Assembly (NCBI RefSeq): GCF_900094805.1
Contig: NZ_FMAT01000002.1
Span: forward strand, 62,001-126,000
Direction: 5' to 3'
From: Arthrobacter sp. NIO-1057
GTDB lineage: Bacteria; Actinomycetota; Actinomycetes; Actinomycetales; Micrococcaceae
DNA length: 64,000 nt
In this document: positions 8,773 to 18,056 of the stretch, piece by piece
Layout of the letters: each line of letters begins with the position of its first letter
Position numbering within the stretch: the stretch's first letter is position 1
Made by a program: the position numbers and the translations under genes
Notes under the pieces: generated by a model
The model's database searches: none
What the model was told of the DNA's origin: nothing
What the model saw: only the letters and a program-made list of their open reading frames with translations

Positions 8773-9527
8773 TGGCCAAGCTCCAGGTACCCGTCCAAAC
8801 CATAGGTCAGGCCCGGACGCGTTGCTACGGTGCGCAGGCCCAATAGGACACCTGGCATGAATGATGCGCGGTCAAATGAATCATGGCGCAAGGTCAACTG
8901 TTCACCAGGGCCTCCAAGCAAGACTTCCTGGTGAGCGACCAGACCACGAAGTCGCACGGAGTGAACATGAATTCCATCAACAACAGATCCGCGGGCACCA
9001 TCTAACTGAGTTTCAGTTGCGTCAGGGCTGGCTGGTACACCGGCCTCTTCCCGCGATTTGGCGACAAGTTCTGCGGTACGTACGGCAGTACCACTGGGCG
9101 CATCGACCTTGTTTGGGTGGTGCAATTCGATAATTTCGACCGACTCAAAGTACTTTGCAGCAGTTGCGGCAAATGCACTGGTGAGTACGGACCCCAAAGC
9201 GAAATTCGGGGCAATCAAGACACCGACTTCACGGTGTTCGTTGAGTAACGACTCCAGTTCAGCGCGGCGGTCATCGTCCCAACCGGTTGTTCCCACCACC
9301 GCGTGAAGCCCGTTTTCTACGGCAAATCGGACGTTTGCTTCTGTGGCCGCCGGAACAGAAAGATCAACCACATGGGTTGCTCCTGCTTCAAGAATCTGGG
9401 ACAGCTCGTCGCCACGCCCCAGGCTCGCTACCAATTCCATGTCGGAAGCTTCAGAAACAGCTTTTACAGCTTCGGCTCCCATTCGTCCGGCCGCACCGAG
9501 CACGGCCACCTTGATCTGTGCACTCAT
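8769..9527 (-). CDS. dapB: 4-hydroxy-tetrahydrodipicolinate reductase
   Basis: NAD(P)H-dependent reductase of the second step of diaminopimelate synthesis. The N-terminal Rossmann motif is GAAGRMG (residues 11-17); the substrate-binding and catalytic segment ELHHPNKVDAPSGT is at residues 134-147. The length of 252 is typical. First gene of a pair with the small TPR-like membrane protein gene (4-bp overlap). Confidence 0.95.
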   Translation of the reverse strand: MSAQIKVAVLGAAGRMGAEAVKAVSEASDMELVASLGRGDELSQILEAGATHVVDLSVPAATEANVRFAVENGLHAVVGTTGWDDDRRAELESLLNEHREVGVLIAPNFALGSVLTSAFAATAAKYFESVEIIELHHPNKVDAPSGTAVRTAELVAKSREEAGVPASPDATETQLDGARGSVVDGIHVHSVRLRGLVAHQEVLLGGPGEQLTLRHDSFDRASFMPGVLLGLRTVATRPGLTYGLDGYLELGQ

Positions 9528-9722
9528 GAACTCAAGCCTATCGTTTTCTGGGGCCCTGCTTTGCCAACGATGACGTGCAATCGCGTCCGTTTGACGATGG
9601 TTTGTGCCGATAATGAAGCAATTTATTTGAATCGGTCATGGTACTTCGGCCAGTCCAGCTTGTATTGCCCTACGACACGGGGAAAAATGTGTATCAGGAG
9701 TCTCCAAGTAGTTAGCAGGGCC

Positions 9723-10133
9723 ATGGGTCAGAAATTTGGGCGTTTAAGTCTAGGCATCAGCGTCGTGCTGGCCATTAGTTTTGCGGTGACGTCGTGTGGT
9801 TCAGACAACGAGCCACTTTCGCTTTCCGACCAAGAATTGGCTGATGTAGTCAAGGTGGTCCAAGACCAAGGGACAGTTCTTGATTCGGCTTCCTGCCAAG
9901 TCGAAGTCTTCCGTATCGAGGGATCCACTACCTACGGCTGGGCCACCTGTGCTCCTACCAACGAAGATGCTTCGGGCACGGCAACTCAAGTGGACGCCTT
10001 CCCGTTCCGCCTTGACGGCCAAGATCTACGCCGTCCCGAAGAAGGCAAAAACTATCAGAAGGACATCGAGGAGCTCTTCCCCGAAGATCTTCGCTCCGCA
10101 ATTAGCCAGCACACGACCGGCTTAGCCAAATAG
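9723..10133 (+). CDS. Putative lipoprotein of unknown function
   Basis: A 136-residue protein with a hydrophobic N-terminal segment and a weak lipobox (VTSC, Cys25). The mature part is acidic, with two further cysteines in S-C-Q-V and A-T-C-A contexts. It is transcribed away from dapB. The ATG at 9723 gives a normal signal peptide; an ATG 36 bp upstream would only lengthen it. No family recognised. Confidence 0.6.
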   Translation: MGQKFGRLSLGISVVLAISFAVTSCGSDNEPLSLSDQELADVVKVVQDQGTVLDSASCQVEVFRIEGSTTYGWATCAPTNEDASGTATQVDAFPFRLDGQDLRRPEEGKNYQKDIEELFPEDLRSAISQHTTGLAK

Positions 10134-10225
10134 GACTAGCGAACGTTCTGCACTGACATTTTCTCATTCTGAGATCCGACACTACCTATCGTTTGAGCGC
10201 ACGTTTGGCGCAGGGAAAGGCCACC

Positions 10226-10960
10226 GTGCGCCACGAATATTTCGGGCATTTACCCGAGACTTTAAAAACTCGTCTATCTGTACGCGTGGCGGGCCAAGGG
10301 CCTGACGTGGTTCTCATCCATGGATTGGGCGCATCAAGCCGTTATTTCACTCCGCTGGCCAATATTCTGGCGAAAAAGTATCGAGTGATCGTTCCCGAAC
10401 TTCCTGGACACGGTAAGAACCTCGACGACGGGCGTCCGGTCACAGTTCCTCGGTTTGCTCATGAGGTTGCCCTAGCGCTACGCGAGCTCAAGGCGGACAA
10501 CGCCATCGTCTTGGGTCATTCGATGGGTGCCCAAGTATCCATTGAATTGGCACGAACCTGGCCAAATTTGGTGAAACACCTCATGATCGTCGCTCCGGCA
10601 GTTAACGACCGTGAGGCAACATTGTTTCGACAGGGACGTCGTTTGATTCAAGATTTTCCCAACGAACGGAACTCGGTGAAATCTATTCTGCTCGTCGACT
10701 ACCTTCGTTGTGGCATCCCTTGGTGGGCCAAGAGCTGTGAACAAATGTTGAACTACTCCACCATTGACTTACTCAAGACAGTTCGTTGCCCCATTGACGT
10801 GGTCTGCGGGACGCAAGACCCGCTATCCCCTCCCGAATTTGGGCTTCGCCTCGTGGCTGGAATTGAGCATGCCAAGCTCACCGTCATGAATAAGGGCGCT
10901 CATGGATTCAATTTTTCGCATGCCCCAGAACTCGCTGATCTGATTGACGCTGCGAGCTAG
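10226..10960 (+). CDS. Alpha/beta hydrolase
   Basis: A 244-residue alpha/beta-hydrolase-fold protein. The oxyanion segment VLIHGLGASSRYF, the nucleophile elbow GHSMGA and a late catalytic His in NKGAHGFNF are visible, with the acid in VVCGTQDPLS. I prefer the GTG at 10226 because GGAAAGG lies 5 nt before it; a TTG at 10193 would add 11 residues without a ribosome site. Substrate unknown. It ends at a strong terminator shared with the M16 peptidase gene. Confidence 0.78.
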   Translation: MRHEYFGHLPETLKTRLSVRVAGQGPDVVLIHGLGASSRYFTPLANILAKKYRVIVPELPGHGKNLDDGRPVTVPRFAHEVALALRELKADNAIVLGHSMGAQVSIELARTWPNLVKHLMIVAPAVNDREATLFRQGRRLIQDFPNERNSVKSILLVDYLRCGIPWWAKSCEQMLNYSTIDLLKTVRCPIDVVCGTQDPLSPPEFGLRLVAGIEHAKLTVMNKGAHGFNFSHAPELADLIDAAS

Positions 10961-10975
10961 CCGTTGAAGCTTCTT

Positions 10976-11025
10976 AAACGAATGGTCGTGGCCTGACTTT
11001 CCAGTCAGGCCACGACCATTCGTTT
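10976..11025. terminator. Bidirectional terminator
   Basis: A perfect 23-bp stem with a TTCC loop, flanked by A-rich and T-rich ends, between the convergent hydrolase gene (10960) and M16 peptidase gene (11030). Confidence 0.9.
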
Positions 11026-11029
11026 TGGG

Positions 11030-12400
11030 CTATAAACCAAGCGCTTCTTCGTTTTCGAACGGACCAACGACAGTGATCACTCGATCTCGGCCCGCCAATT
11101 CTTGAGCAAGTTCTTGAACCTGCTTGGCCGTCACGGCGTTGACACGGTCAAGGGCCTCATCGATATCTTGGAATTCTCCGGTCACCATTTCAGCCCGTCC
11201 CAATCGGGACATGCGGCTTCCTGGGTCTTCAAGGGCCAGGACGGTGCCTCCGGCTAGTTGTCCCTTGGCCTGAACCAATTCTTGTTCGGTAATACCGTCA
11301 CTGGCAAGACGGTCAAGCTCAGCACCGAGCAGGGTAATGACTTCGGCGGCTTTTGCTGGCGCGCATCCGGCATACATGCCGAAGTAACCGGCGTCCGTGT
11401 AGGCGGCGGAGAAGGAATAGGTGGAGTACACCAGTCCACGCTTCTCTCGAATCTCTTGGAACAAACGCGAGCTCATCCCACCGCCGAGCACTGCGTTAAG
11501 TACAGCGAGAATTTGACGGCGGTCATCATGTCCCGTAATTCCGGCACAGCCCATGATGATATTCGCCTGTTCAACCGGGCGATTAATGACTTCAACACCA
11601 GCCTTCGAGACAATCTGGGCTGGTTCTTCGCCACGTCGCGGTTCAGGCACAGCCAGAGGATCTAGCTCCCACCCGGCTTCGGACAGAGCGTTGAGAACCA
11701 TCGAGCACAATTTGTCGTGTTCCAGAGAACCGGCCGCCGTGATGATCAGTTCGTTCGGCCGATAGTGCTCCCGGTAGTGTTCCATGACTGCTTCGCGGCT
11801 GATCTTATTGATTTCATCTGGAGTGCCACCGATAGGGCGCCCCAATGGGTGATCTCCCAAGACGCGGGCAACAAACCGTTCATGGGCGACGTCGGTCGCA
11901 TCGTCCGCATCCATCGCGAGCTCTTCGATGATGACGCCACGTTCTTGTTCCAGCTCTTGAGGATCGATCGTCGCTGAAGTCACCATATCTGCGATAACTT
12001 CCAGGGCCATCGGCAGGTCGGTATCCAGAACACGAGCGTAGTAGCAGGTTGACTCTTTAGCGGTTGCAGCGTTCGATTCGCCACCGACCGCATCAAAGGA
12101 CTGCGCAATTTCCAAGGCGGAACGGTTTTTGGTGCCCTTGAACAACAGGTGTTCAAGGAAGTGAGTGGAGCCGTAGTGCCCGGCTTCTTCGTCTCGGGAA
12201 CCTACCGGAATCCAGAATCCAACGGTCGTGGAACGCTGTCCCGGCATAGCTTCGGTCAGGACCCGTACACCGCCTGGCAAGATACTGCGCCTGACCTCAG
12301 AACCGCCTTCGCCGCGGTGAACCAAGGTAGGATCTGCCGGGTCGATCGGAGAGAACTGAGTCGTCTGCACCGAATGTAACGGCAACGGAATCATGGCCAC
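11030..12400 (-). CDS. M16 family zinc metallopeptidase (processing-peptidase-like)
   Basis: Insulinase/mitochondrial processing peptidase-type protease of 456 residues. The inverted zinc motif HxxEH is HFLEH at residues 80-84 and the distal zinc ligand lies in ERGVIIEE near residue 160. A peptidase of this type usually follows pnp directly in actinobacteria; here pnp is 5.7 kb upstream on the same strand, separated by five genes. Natural substrates are unknown. Confidence 0.9.
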   Translation of the reverse strand: MAMIPLPLHSVQTTQFSPIDPADPTLVHRGEGGSEVRRSILPGGVRVLTEAMPGQRSTTVGFWIPVGSRDEEAGHYGSTHFLEHLLFKGTKNRSALEIAQSFDAVGGESNAATAKESTCYYARVLDTDLPMALEVIADMVTSATIDPQELEQERGVIIEELAMDADDATDVAHERFVARVLGDHPLGRPIGGTPDEINKISREAVMEHYREHYRPNELIITAAGSLEHDKLCSMVLNALSEAGWELDPLAVPEPRRGEEPAQIVSKAGVEVINRPVEQANIIMGCAGITGHDDRRQILAVLNAVLGGGMSSRLFQEIREKRGLVYSTYSFSAAYTDAGYFGMYAGCAPAKAAEVITLLGAELDRLASDGITEQELVQAKGQLAGGTVLALEDPGSRMSRLGRAEMVTGEFQDIDEALDRVNAVTAKQVQELAQELAGRDRVITVVGPFENEEALGL

Positions 12401-12539
12401 GAATTACGTCCTTCGATCTTGACTAATGAACCCTTCAGGGCTCGGAACAGTGCCCCTATTCTCCCACAAGACCGGTACCTCTCAGCAATTCTCCGGCAGC
12501 CCCAACGGGCACTGTAGTTTTAGGATCACTGCAACTTCC

Positions 12540-14000
12540 TTAGCTTCGCTTCAGCGCAGTTCGTGCCACCCACAGTTCAGCCAGATCCTTGCTTGACTTT
12601 AGGTTTCGGCCCGTCAACTGCTCGATCCGTCCAATACGATAGCCAAGGGTTTGCCGGTGAATACCAAGCCGAGCCGAGGTAGCGTTCCAGTTCCGGTCTT
12701 CATCTAGATATGCGCAGAGCGTATCGACCAGCGTTTGTTCCGAAGCACCCGCTTGCCGAAGTGGCCCCAATACTCGTTCCACAATCTCCCTGGCTTCGCT
12801 CTCAGAACGTGGCGCGATAGAGAATCCCACATCTTCATAGCTAACAATTTCCCCACTGGAACCATCCCAAGACTCATACGCTAATTGCGCACGCAGTAAT
12901 CCGTCCCGGACTCCTTCCAAGTTGGCGATGGTAGGAGAAACACCGATTCCGAGGTGGTGATATTCGGCCAGCTTCGCCAAAGCCTGGACGTCTTTGGTGC
13001 TTACTAACGAAACGTAATGCCCATTGTGTCCGTGGCTGGCATGTGCAATTCCCGCCAGACTCAGAGCAGTGAACAGCAGCTCTTCATTCTGTATCGAGGT
13101 GACTGCCACGGTGAGGTCGTGGATTGGCTGCTGTAGCTGCGCTGCATCACGCAGCAGTCGTTCTTGAACGATGCTGCTATCCAAGGCATCGGTCAGCAGA
13201 TGGCTACGTTGGTGAGCTAAACCCAGTGTCGTGTGGGTTCGTCGGTTAGCTTCACCGGCAACTACTTGGCTCAAGTGAGTCATGGTGAATGAGTCGAGCA
13301 TTGAACCGGGGCTCTCTTCCACCAATAGCGCTGTGGGGCGTTGGGTGGGCAGGCTCCAGGCTGAAAGTTCGCCTGCTCTCAACGAGCCCATGCGGTTGAT
13401 CATGGCTTTCCCATACGGCAATGCCCCATTAGCCAGCTGCTTGATTTCCTCGCTGTGTAGGCTTAATGTCCCTGGGAGAATTTCCACGCCAGTCAAGAGA
13501 TCCACGGTGGTCATTGCTACTTTAAAGACGCCCTCAAGCTGTCGTTTGAAACCGAGCGGGTCATCAAAGTTCCCTAACACGGCACGATAGAGCTGATTTA
13601 GTGTCATCAGTTGCTGTGCTTGGTTGCTATCGTTCGCCGCCGCTACTATTCGCGCGATACTTGCGAATGGAATCGCACGCTTCATCAGTATCACCGGTAA
13701 GGCCAGGCGGTCAGCGGCGAGCAATGCGTCGGGGTGAAGATTGGGTAGCTTTTCGCTGTCTTCCATCACCATGCCGCTGAGCCCTGCCCGCTCCAAGCGA
13801 CGAATAAAGTCGACATGTTCTGCGGGGTCTGCAGGTAAGCAGTGACCGATGGTCATGAGTAATTCGTTCTGCCCAAGCCACCGGTAGGGATCTGGCAATT
13901 CGCAGCTGTGGGCCCAGAGAATTTCCCGGTCCATTCCCCCGGCTCCGGCAATGATTCGACACCCGGCTGCTTCCATGTCGAGCAAGTCCGAAATTTTCAT
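12540..14000 (-). CDS. PucR family transcriptional regulator
   Basis: A 486-residue cytoplasmic regulator with the N-terminal PucR ligand domain (residues 1-125, starting MKISDLLDMEAAGCRIIAG) and a C-terminal PucR-type helix-turn-helix (RNWNATSARLGIHRQTLGYR, then IEQLTGRNLKS). The ATG at 14000 is preceded by AGGGGAG; an ATG at 14030 would precede that site. Family members act as activators of purine, amino-acid or aromatic catabolism. The peptide transporter gene on the same strand upstream is a possible target, but a terminator separates them. Confidence 0.85.
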   Translation of the reverse strand: MKISDLLDMEAAGCRIIAGAGGMDREILWAHSCELPDPYRWLGQNELLMTIGHCLPADPAEHVDFIRRLERAGLSGMVMEDSEKLPNLHPDALLAADRLALPVILMKRAIPFASIARIVAAANDSNQAQQLMTLNQLYRAVLGNFDDPLGFKRQLEGVFKVAMTTVDLLTGVEILPGTLSLHSEEIKQLANGALPYGKAMINRMGSLRAGELSAWSLPTQRPTALLVEESPGSMLDSFTMTHLSQVVAGEANRRTHTTLGLAHQRSHLLTDALDSSIVQERLLRDAAQLQQPIHDLTVAVTSIQNEELLFTALSLAGIAHASHGHNGHYVSLVSTKDVQALAKLAEYHHLGIGVSPTIANLEGVRDGLLRAQLAYESWDGSSGEIVSYEDVGFSIAPRSESEAREIVERVLGPLRQAGASEQTLVDTLCAYLDEDRNWNATSARLGIHRQTLGYRIGRIEQLTGRNLKSSKDLAELWVARTALKRS

Positions 14001-14145
14001 GTCTACAGCTCCCCTCTGGAGCTCAGGCACCAGCTGAGGCGACGCATCGGATCAAGAATCATGGATTAAACCGTACTCTCGTGTGGGATGGATCTTGGAG
14101 AAAAATACTTGTGTACTTGTTCACCTCGACGAGTGCTGGGTGCGG

Positions 14146-14181
14146 CGAAGCCCGCTGGATCAACTGATCCAGCGGGCTTCG
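14146..14181. terminator. Terminator after the POT transporter gene
   Basis: A 17-bp nearly loopless inverted repeat immediately downstream of the peptide transporter gene stop (14186, minus strand). Confidence 0.75.
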
Positions 14182-14185
14182 ATTT

Positions 14186-15694
14186 CTAGAGACCTGCGTA
14201 GAGATTCCGCTGAAGCTTACGACGGAAGACCCACAACAAAATGCCGACAATAACGCCTGAAGCAATGATGCAGATGAAATACGCGTAATCGTTAATCACC
14301 GTATACAACTGGCCGAAGAGTCCAGAGAACGCTGACCCTAAAGATAGCGTCAAGAAGTTCAGGCCCACCATCTGCGAGCGGAAACGTTCAGGACCGATTC
14401 GAGTTGCCAGCGATAGGCTTACCGGGCCAACAAAGACTTCCGAGGCTCCGGCAGCCATCATGACCAGAACAATGAGCAGCAGTGGGATGAGCGCACCCTC
14501 ATAGATTTTGAGGATGAACAGCATGATGATGTAAGCGCAGCCCATGTGGAACATACCCACAGCAAACTTGGATGGCGCGCCGGGTCCGTCGTTTCCAGAC
14601 TTGCCCCAGAAGTAGGTCACAAAGGGAGTGATCAGTACGGCTGCAAACTGTGCCAGCATGGTGATCCACGCGACCGGTACGCTCCACCCAGCAATCACCA
14701 GGTCCACACGTTCTGAAATGAGAATCGCAATAGTGGTTGACTGCTGGAACAACAGACCAAAGAATAGACCGCCAGCTAAGAACAGTGGAAGGTAGGCACC
14801 AACACGGTGCTTCTCGTCAGACGTTACTTCCTTGCTGCTGAGCATCATGATGAAGTACCACGCGGCACTGGCCAAAATGAGGACAGTGGTAATCGCTGAC
14901 AAGGAAGCAGCTGGAAGCAAGTTGGAAGACAGCGCAAAGATGATTGCCAAGAGGACAACAACCGCGATGATGCTCAAGCGAATTAGCTGAGCTTTTTCAA
15001 TTGGGCGCTCAACAACTGCGCCCTTAGCCGGGAGATTTGGCATAGATGCAACGTACACGCCCAAAGAAATGAGCATACCTACGGCGGCCAAACCGAAACC
15101 AACGTGGAATCCCCACTCATTCTGAGCAAAACCAGAAGCTAACGGACCAGTCACTGCGCCCATATTGATGGCTAGGTAGAAATAGGCGAACCCGACATCG
15201 CGACGTCCTTCATCTTGGCCCTCAACTGCCAGGCCGACGATGTTAGTGATATTCGTTTTGAGTGCGCCGGTGCCCAAAATGATAAGGCCCAATCCGACAG
15301 CCAAGCCCGACATGCCCGGAATGAACGCCAAAGCCACGTGTCCGATGGCGATGATCACGCCACCAATAAAGACCATCCACTTGGGGCTAATAACTCGTTC
15401 GCCCATCCAAGAACCCAGTAGCTGGGCAAGGTATACCGAGCCACCATAGGCACCAACAATGCCGGAGGCGGAAGCAGCATCAATGCCTAGCCCACCTTCT
15501 GCTGCTGTGTACAGAAGGTAAAAAGTCAATATGCCATTGAGGCCGTAAAAGGAGAAGCGCTCCCAGAATTCGGTAAAAGCGAGCGTTCCTACTCCGCGTG
15601 GAACGCGGGGCTTGTCCCCGTTATCAGCTGTTTCCAGGCGCGCTTGAACAGACTCCGATTTCAGCTGTTGCTGATCGAGTTCAGTGTTTGGCAT
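14186..15694 (-). CDS. POT/PTR2 family proton-dependent oligopeptide transporter
   Basis: Inner-membrane symporter for di- and tripeptides, 502 residues with about 14 helices. The family signature on the first helix, E-F-W-E-R-F-S-F-Y-G (about residues 43-52), contains the ExxER motif that couples protons to peptide. PTR2 patterns LGSWMGE and FAYFYLAINMGA are also present. An SD-like GGAG lies about 10 nt before the ATG at 15694. Peptide specificity cannot be read from sequence. Confidence 0.92.
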   Translation of the reverse strand: MPNTELDQQQLKSESVQARLETADNGDKPRVPRGVGTLAFTEFWERFSFYGLNGILTFYLLYTAAEGGLGIDAASASGIVGAYGGSVYLAQLLGSWMGERVISPKWMVFIGGVIIAIGHVALAFIPGMSGLAVGLGLIILGTGALKTNITNIVGLAVEGQDEGRRDVGFAYFYLAINMGAVTGPLASGFAQNEWGFHVGFGLAAVGMLISLGVYVASMPNLPAKGAVVERPIEKAQLIRLSIIAVVVLLAIIFALSSNLLPAASLSAITTVLILASAAWYFIMMLSSKEVTSDEKHRVGAYLPLFLAGGLFFGLLFQQSTTIAILISERVDLVIAGWSVPVAWITMLAQFAAVLITPFVTYFWGKSGNDGPGAPSKFAVGMFHMGCAYIIMLFILKIYEGALIPLLLIVLVMMAAGASEVFVGPVSLSLATRIGPERFRSQMVGLNFLTLSLGSAFSGLFGQLYTVINDYAYFICIIASGVIVGILLWVFRRKLQRNLYAGL

Positions 15695-16160
15695 GTTGGT
15701 CGGTCTCCGCTTTCCAAGAGGTGAAGATCAGCCTTGGCCCTCGGGCACTGCGGGAAGTCATATCGAGACAGTCACTGCTCTTAAGGTGACTTTTGGCTTC
15801 CCGTGTTTCTCAAAGCTCATTTGTTACCGGACTCACTCTAGGGCCTCGAAGGTGCTCCAACCCTCATACGGATTAATAGTTTGGAAGATCAAAATTATCC
15901 GTTATTACAAGACGACGGTCACAGTAGTGCCAGGAACTACTGAAATCTCGGACTTTTTGTGCGGATCACGCCATGATGAAAAGCGAGTAAAGGTGAGCAA
16001 AATTTGTGTCACTCATCATATTAAAATTTCGGATAGCCGGTCACAATCCACACTGTAGATGCTGAACTTCGACCCGATCGCAACATCCGAAGTTCTTGAA
16101 GATCTTGAGATCTCTCGGTCAGTTACCCCTACTAGTTACCCACCTAGTTGATCGCAGACC
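15695..16160. other. Intergenic region, no gene seen
   Basis: 466 bp between the start of the POT transporter gene and the end of a small lipoprotein gene. Reading frames here have no ribosome sites or recognisable protein content. It should carry the POT promoter, but I could not single one out. Confidence 0.5.
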
Positions 16161-16544
16161 TTAAGACTCGTCGAGGTAGCCGCGTTTACCGGCATCGATA
16201 CATACGGGAGTTTTGTTTTCAGAATCCACTGAAGAGCAAGCCAAATAGACTGAGTTTGCTGCTTCTTCAAGGCTTAGCTCGTCATAGCCGACGGAACCGG
16301 GGTTATAGGAAACCGCGGTACTCCATTCGTCCAAATCCTTGCAAGCTTGAAGCCCTTTGGATTCCGCTTCTTGAATTTTTGATTCTGAAGCATCGTGATC
16401 CGACCAGGCCTCGTTTTGCTGTTGAATGGCCTGTTGGCATGCGTCACTGATGGTGGTTGTTCGCGCTGACTCCAGATCAGCACATCCGCTGGCTGAAAAA
16501 ACAATGAAGGCAAGTACGGCGGCTGAAGAAAGAACTTTGCGCAT
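16161..16544 (-). CDS. Small Cys-containing lipoprotein
   Basis: A 127-residue protein with a lipoprotein signal peptide ending SASGC (Cys21). The mature domain has four cysteines (DACQQA, QACKD, LACSS, PVCIDAG) that could form two disulfides. The start could also be an ATG at 16553, nine bases upstream; neither has an ideal ribosome site. It lies downstream of luxS on the same strand, beyond luxS's terminator. Function unknown. Confidence 0.65.
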   Translation of the reverse strand: MRKVLSSAAVLAFIVFSASGCADLESARTTTISDACQQAIQQQNEAWSDHDASESKIQEAESKGLQACKDLDEWSTAVSYNPGSVGYDELSLEEAANSVYLACSSVDSENKTPVCIDAGKRGYLDES

Positions 16545-16626
16545 ATCAACCATGCTACCCAGAGCAGATATGGTTTTGCTGAGTCCGACATCGTAGCTTC
16601 GACTCGAGGAATTCAGGAACCAAAAA

Positions 16627-16656
16627 ATCCCGCACTTCAATGCTGAAGTGCGGGAT
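16627..16656 (-). terminator. Rho-independent terminator of luxS
   Basis: A perfect 13-bp GC-rich stem with a 4-nt loop; on the minus strand it is followed by six T residues. It lies 20 bp after the luxS stop. Confidence 0.9.
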
Positions 16657-16676
16657 CTTTTGAACTCGAAAGTTTG

Positions 16677-17168
16677 TTACGCAATCCTGGATCGTTTAAA
16701 AGCATCAAGGCTAATGCCCTGCTCCAAGATGACCTTGGCCCATTCACGGGCAGAATGTAGCGAGTGGTCACGGTAATTACCGCAGCTCTTGGCTTCGGTA
16801 CCCGGCACGTCCTCCCAGGTAATCCGCTCCGCAATATCTTCTAGTGAGCTTTTCACTGCGGCCGCGACCTCGGCAGGCTCTGGTTCGCCCCACAAAATCA
16901 TGTGGAAGCCCGTACGGCAACCAAATGGGGAGAAGTCAATCAAGCCGTCAATGCGGGTGCGCAACAGACCGGCCATCGTATGTTCGATGGTATGCAAACC
17001 TGCCGTTGGAATTTCACCGTGGTTGGGCTGCACGAAACGAATGTCGTAGTTAGTGATGGCATCGCCCTTGGGACCACGCTCCACACCAATCTTGCGTACA
17101 TATGGTGCCTTGACCTTGGTGTGGTCTAAGGCAAAGCTTTCAACTTCTGCAAGTTCGATATCACTCAT
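16677..17168 (-). CDS. luxS: S-ribosylhomocysteine lyase
   Basis: Splits S-ribosylhomocysteine into homocysteine and DPD, the autoinducer-2 precursor. The 163-residue protein has the metal motif HTIEH (His59, Glu62, His63), the third ligand Cys129 in KSCGNYRDH, and catalytic Cys84 in [10 protein letters not shown], so it should be active. It is divergent from a nucleosidase gene that makes its substrate, 124 bp between the starts. Whether it serves only SAH recycling or also AI-2 signalling cannot be told; no Lsr system is visible. Confidence 0.95.
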   Translation of the reverse strand: MSDIELAEVESFALDHTKVKAPYVRKIGVERGPKGDAITNYDIRFVQPNHGEIPTAGLHTIEHTMAGLLRTRIDGLIDFSPFGCRTGFHMILWGEPEPAEVAAAVKSSLEDIAERITWEDVPGTEAKSCGNYRDHSLHSAREWAKVILEQGISLDAFKRSRIA

Positions 17169-17292
17169 AAATAAAGTGTATCGGTTGGGTCAATGGCGCC
17201 TGAACCATTGTTCATGCGCCGTAACCGGTAGACTTCTTAGGACGTTCGGGCACAGTAGACTTCCCGAACTGACTTCTTTAGAGGGGAAATTA

Positions 17293-17850
17293 ATGTCGGA
17301 ACAGAAGTCCTTACTCGTCTTCGCACATTCGGATGAAGCGGTAGCTTTTGCAGATGTTGACCACCTGATTTCAGGTGTAGGCAAGGTCAACGCATCTGTG
17401 GCTTTGGCCGGCGCTATTGCCGACGGAAATATCAAAAACGTGATCGTGTTGGGCACCGCAGGGGTCGTTGGACACGCGGGCGAGGACCGCCCAAGCCTGG
17501 ATACCATATATCAGGTCACGAAGCTCATTCAACACGACTTCCCATTGCCCTCGGACACCGTGGAGACGACCGGCGACATCGTGCTCGAGACTCAGGCAAC
17601 GATGGCTACTGGCGACGTTTTCGTCTCAGACGAGAAGCAGCGTAATCATGTCAAGGAGCTCGGGGCTTCCCTAGTGGACATGGAAGGCTACGCCTACGCC
17701 AGTATTTGCCAGCGTTTTAACGTTCCATTGCAGATCTTCAAGATCCCTTCCGACTACGCCGACGATTCAATTTCGATCGATGCATGGGACGACATTGCCA
17801 AGCAGAAGAGTGTCCAGCTGCGCGAGTTCTTTGACAAGCATCTGAGCTAA
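17293..17850 (+). CDS. 5'-methylthioadenosine/S-adenosylhomocysteine nucleosidase-type protein
   Basis: A 185-residue PNP/UDP-phosphorylase-fold nucleosidase. The DMEGYAYASIC segment carries the ribose-binding Met-Glu pair typical of MTAN (Pfs), and SDYADD matches the catalytic-aspartate loop region. It is shorter than the usual 230-residue enzyme, with a reduced N-terminus. The ATG at 17293 follows GAGGGG at good spacing. Its position back-to-back with luxS supports S-adenosylhomocysteine as substrate. A nucleosidase of related specificity is the main alternative. Confidence 0.8.
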   Translation: MSEQKSLLVFAHSDEAVAFADVDHLISGVGKVNASVALAGAIADGNIKNVIVLGTAGVVGHAGEDRPSLDTIYQVTKLIQHDFPLPSDTVETTGDIVLETQATMATGDVFVSDEKQRNHVKELGASLVDMEGYAYASICQRFNVPLQIFKIPSDYADDSISIDAWDDIAKQKSVQLREFFDKHLS

Positions 17851-17887
17851 CAACGGATCACCCTTTGATCCTGTGCTGAAGCCACTG

Positions 17888-17922
17888 CCAAACGCCTGAT
17901 CGTTCTTCGATCAGGCGTTTGG
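17888..17922 (+). terminator. Rho-independent terminator of the nucleosidase gene
   Basis: A 15-bp stem with a TTCTT loop, followed by a T-rich stretch, 38 bp after the nucleosidase stop. Confidence 0.85.
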
Positions 17923-18005
17923 TTTCTACAGCGTCGAGGGCAGGGACACGACAGGCTACTTCGGGCACGCAGCGGACAGCGCTCACTTGACGCCCAGGGT
18001 AGCGA

Positions 18006-18038
18006 AAACCCCGGTCCACCACAGGTGGGCCGGGGTTT
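18006..18038 (-). terminator. Rho-independent terminator of pnp
   Basis: A 15-bp GC-rich stem with a 3-nt loop, T-rich on the minus strand, about 20 bp after the pnp stop. Confidence 0.85.
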
Positions 18039-18056
18039 CGTTGCGGAGTCTAAAGA

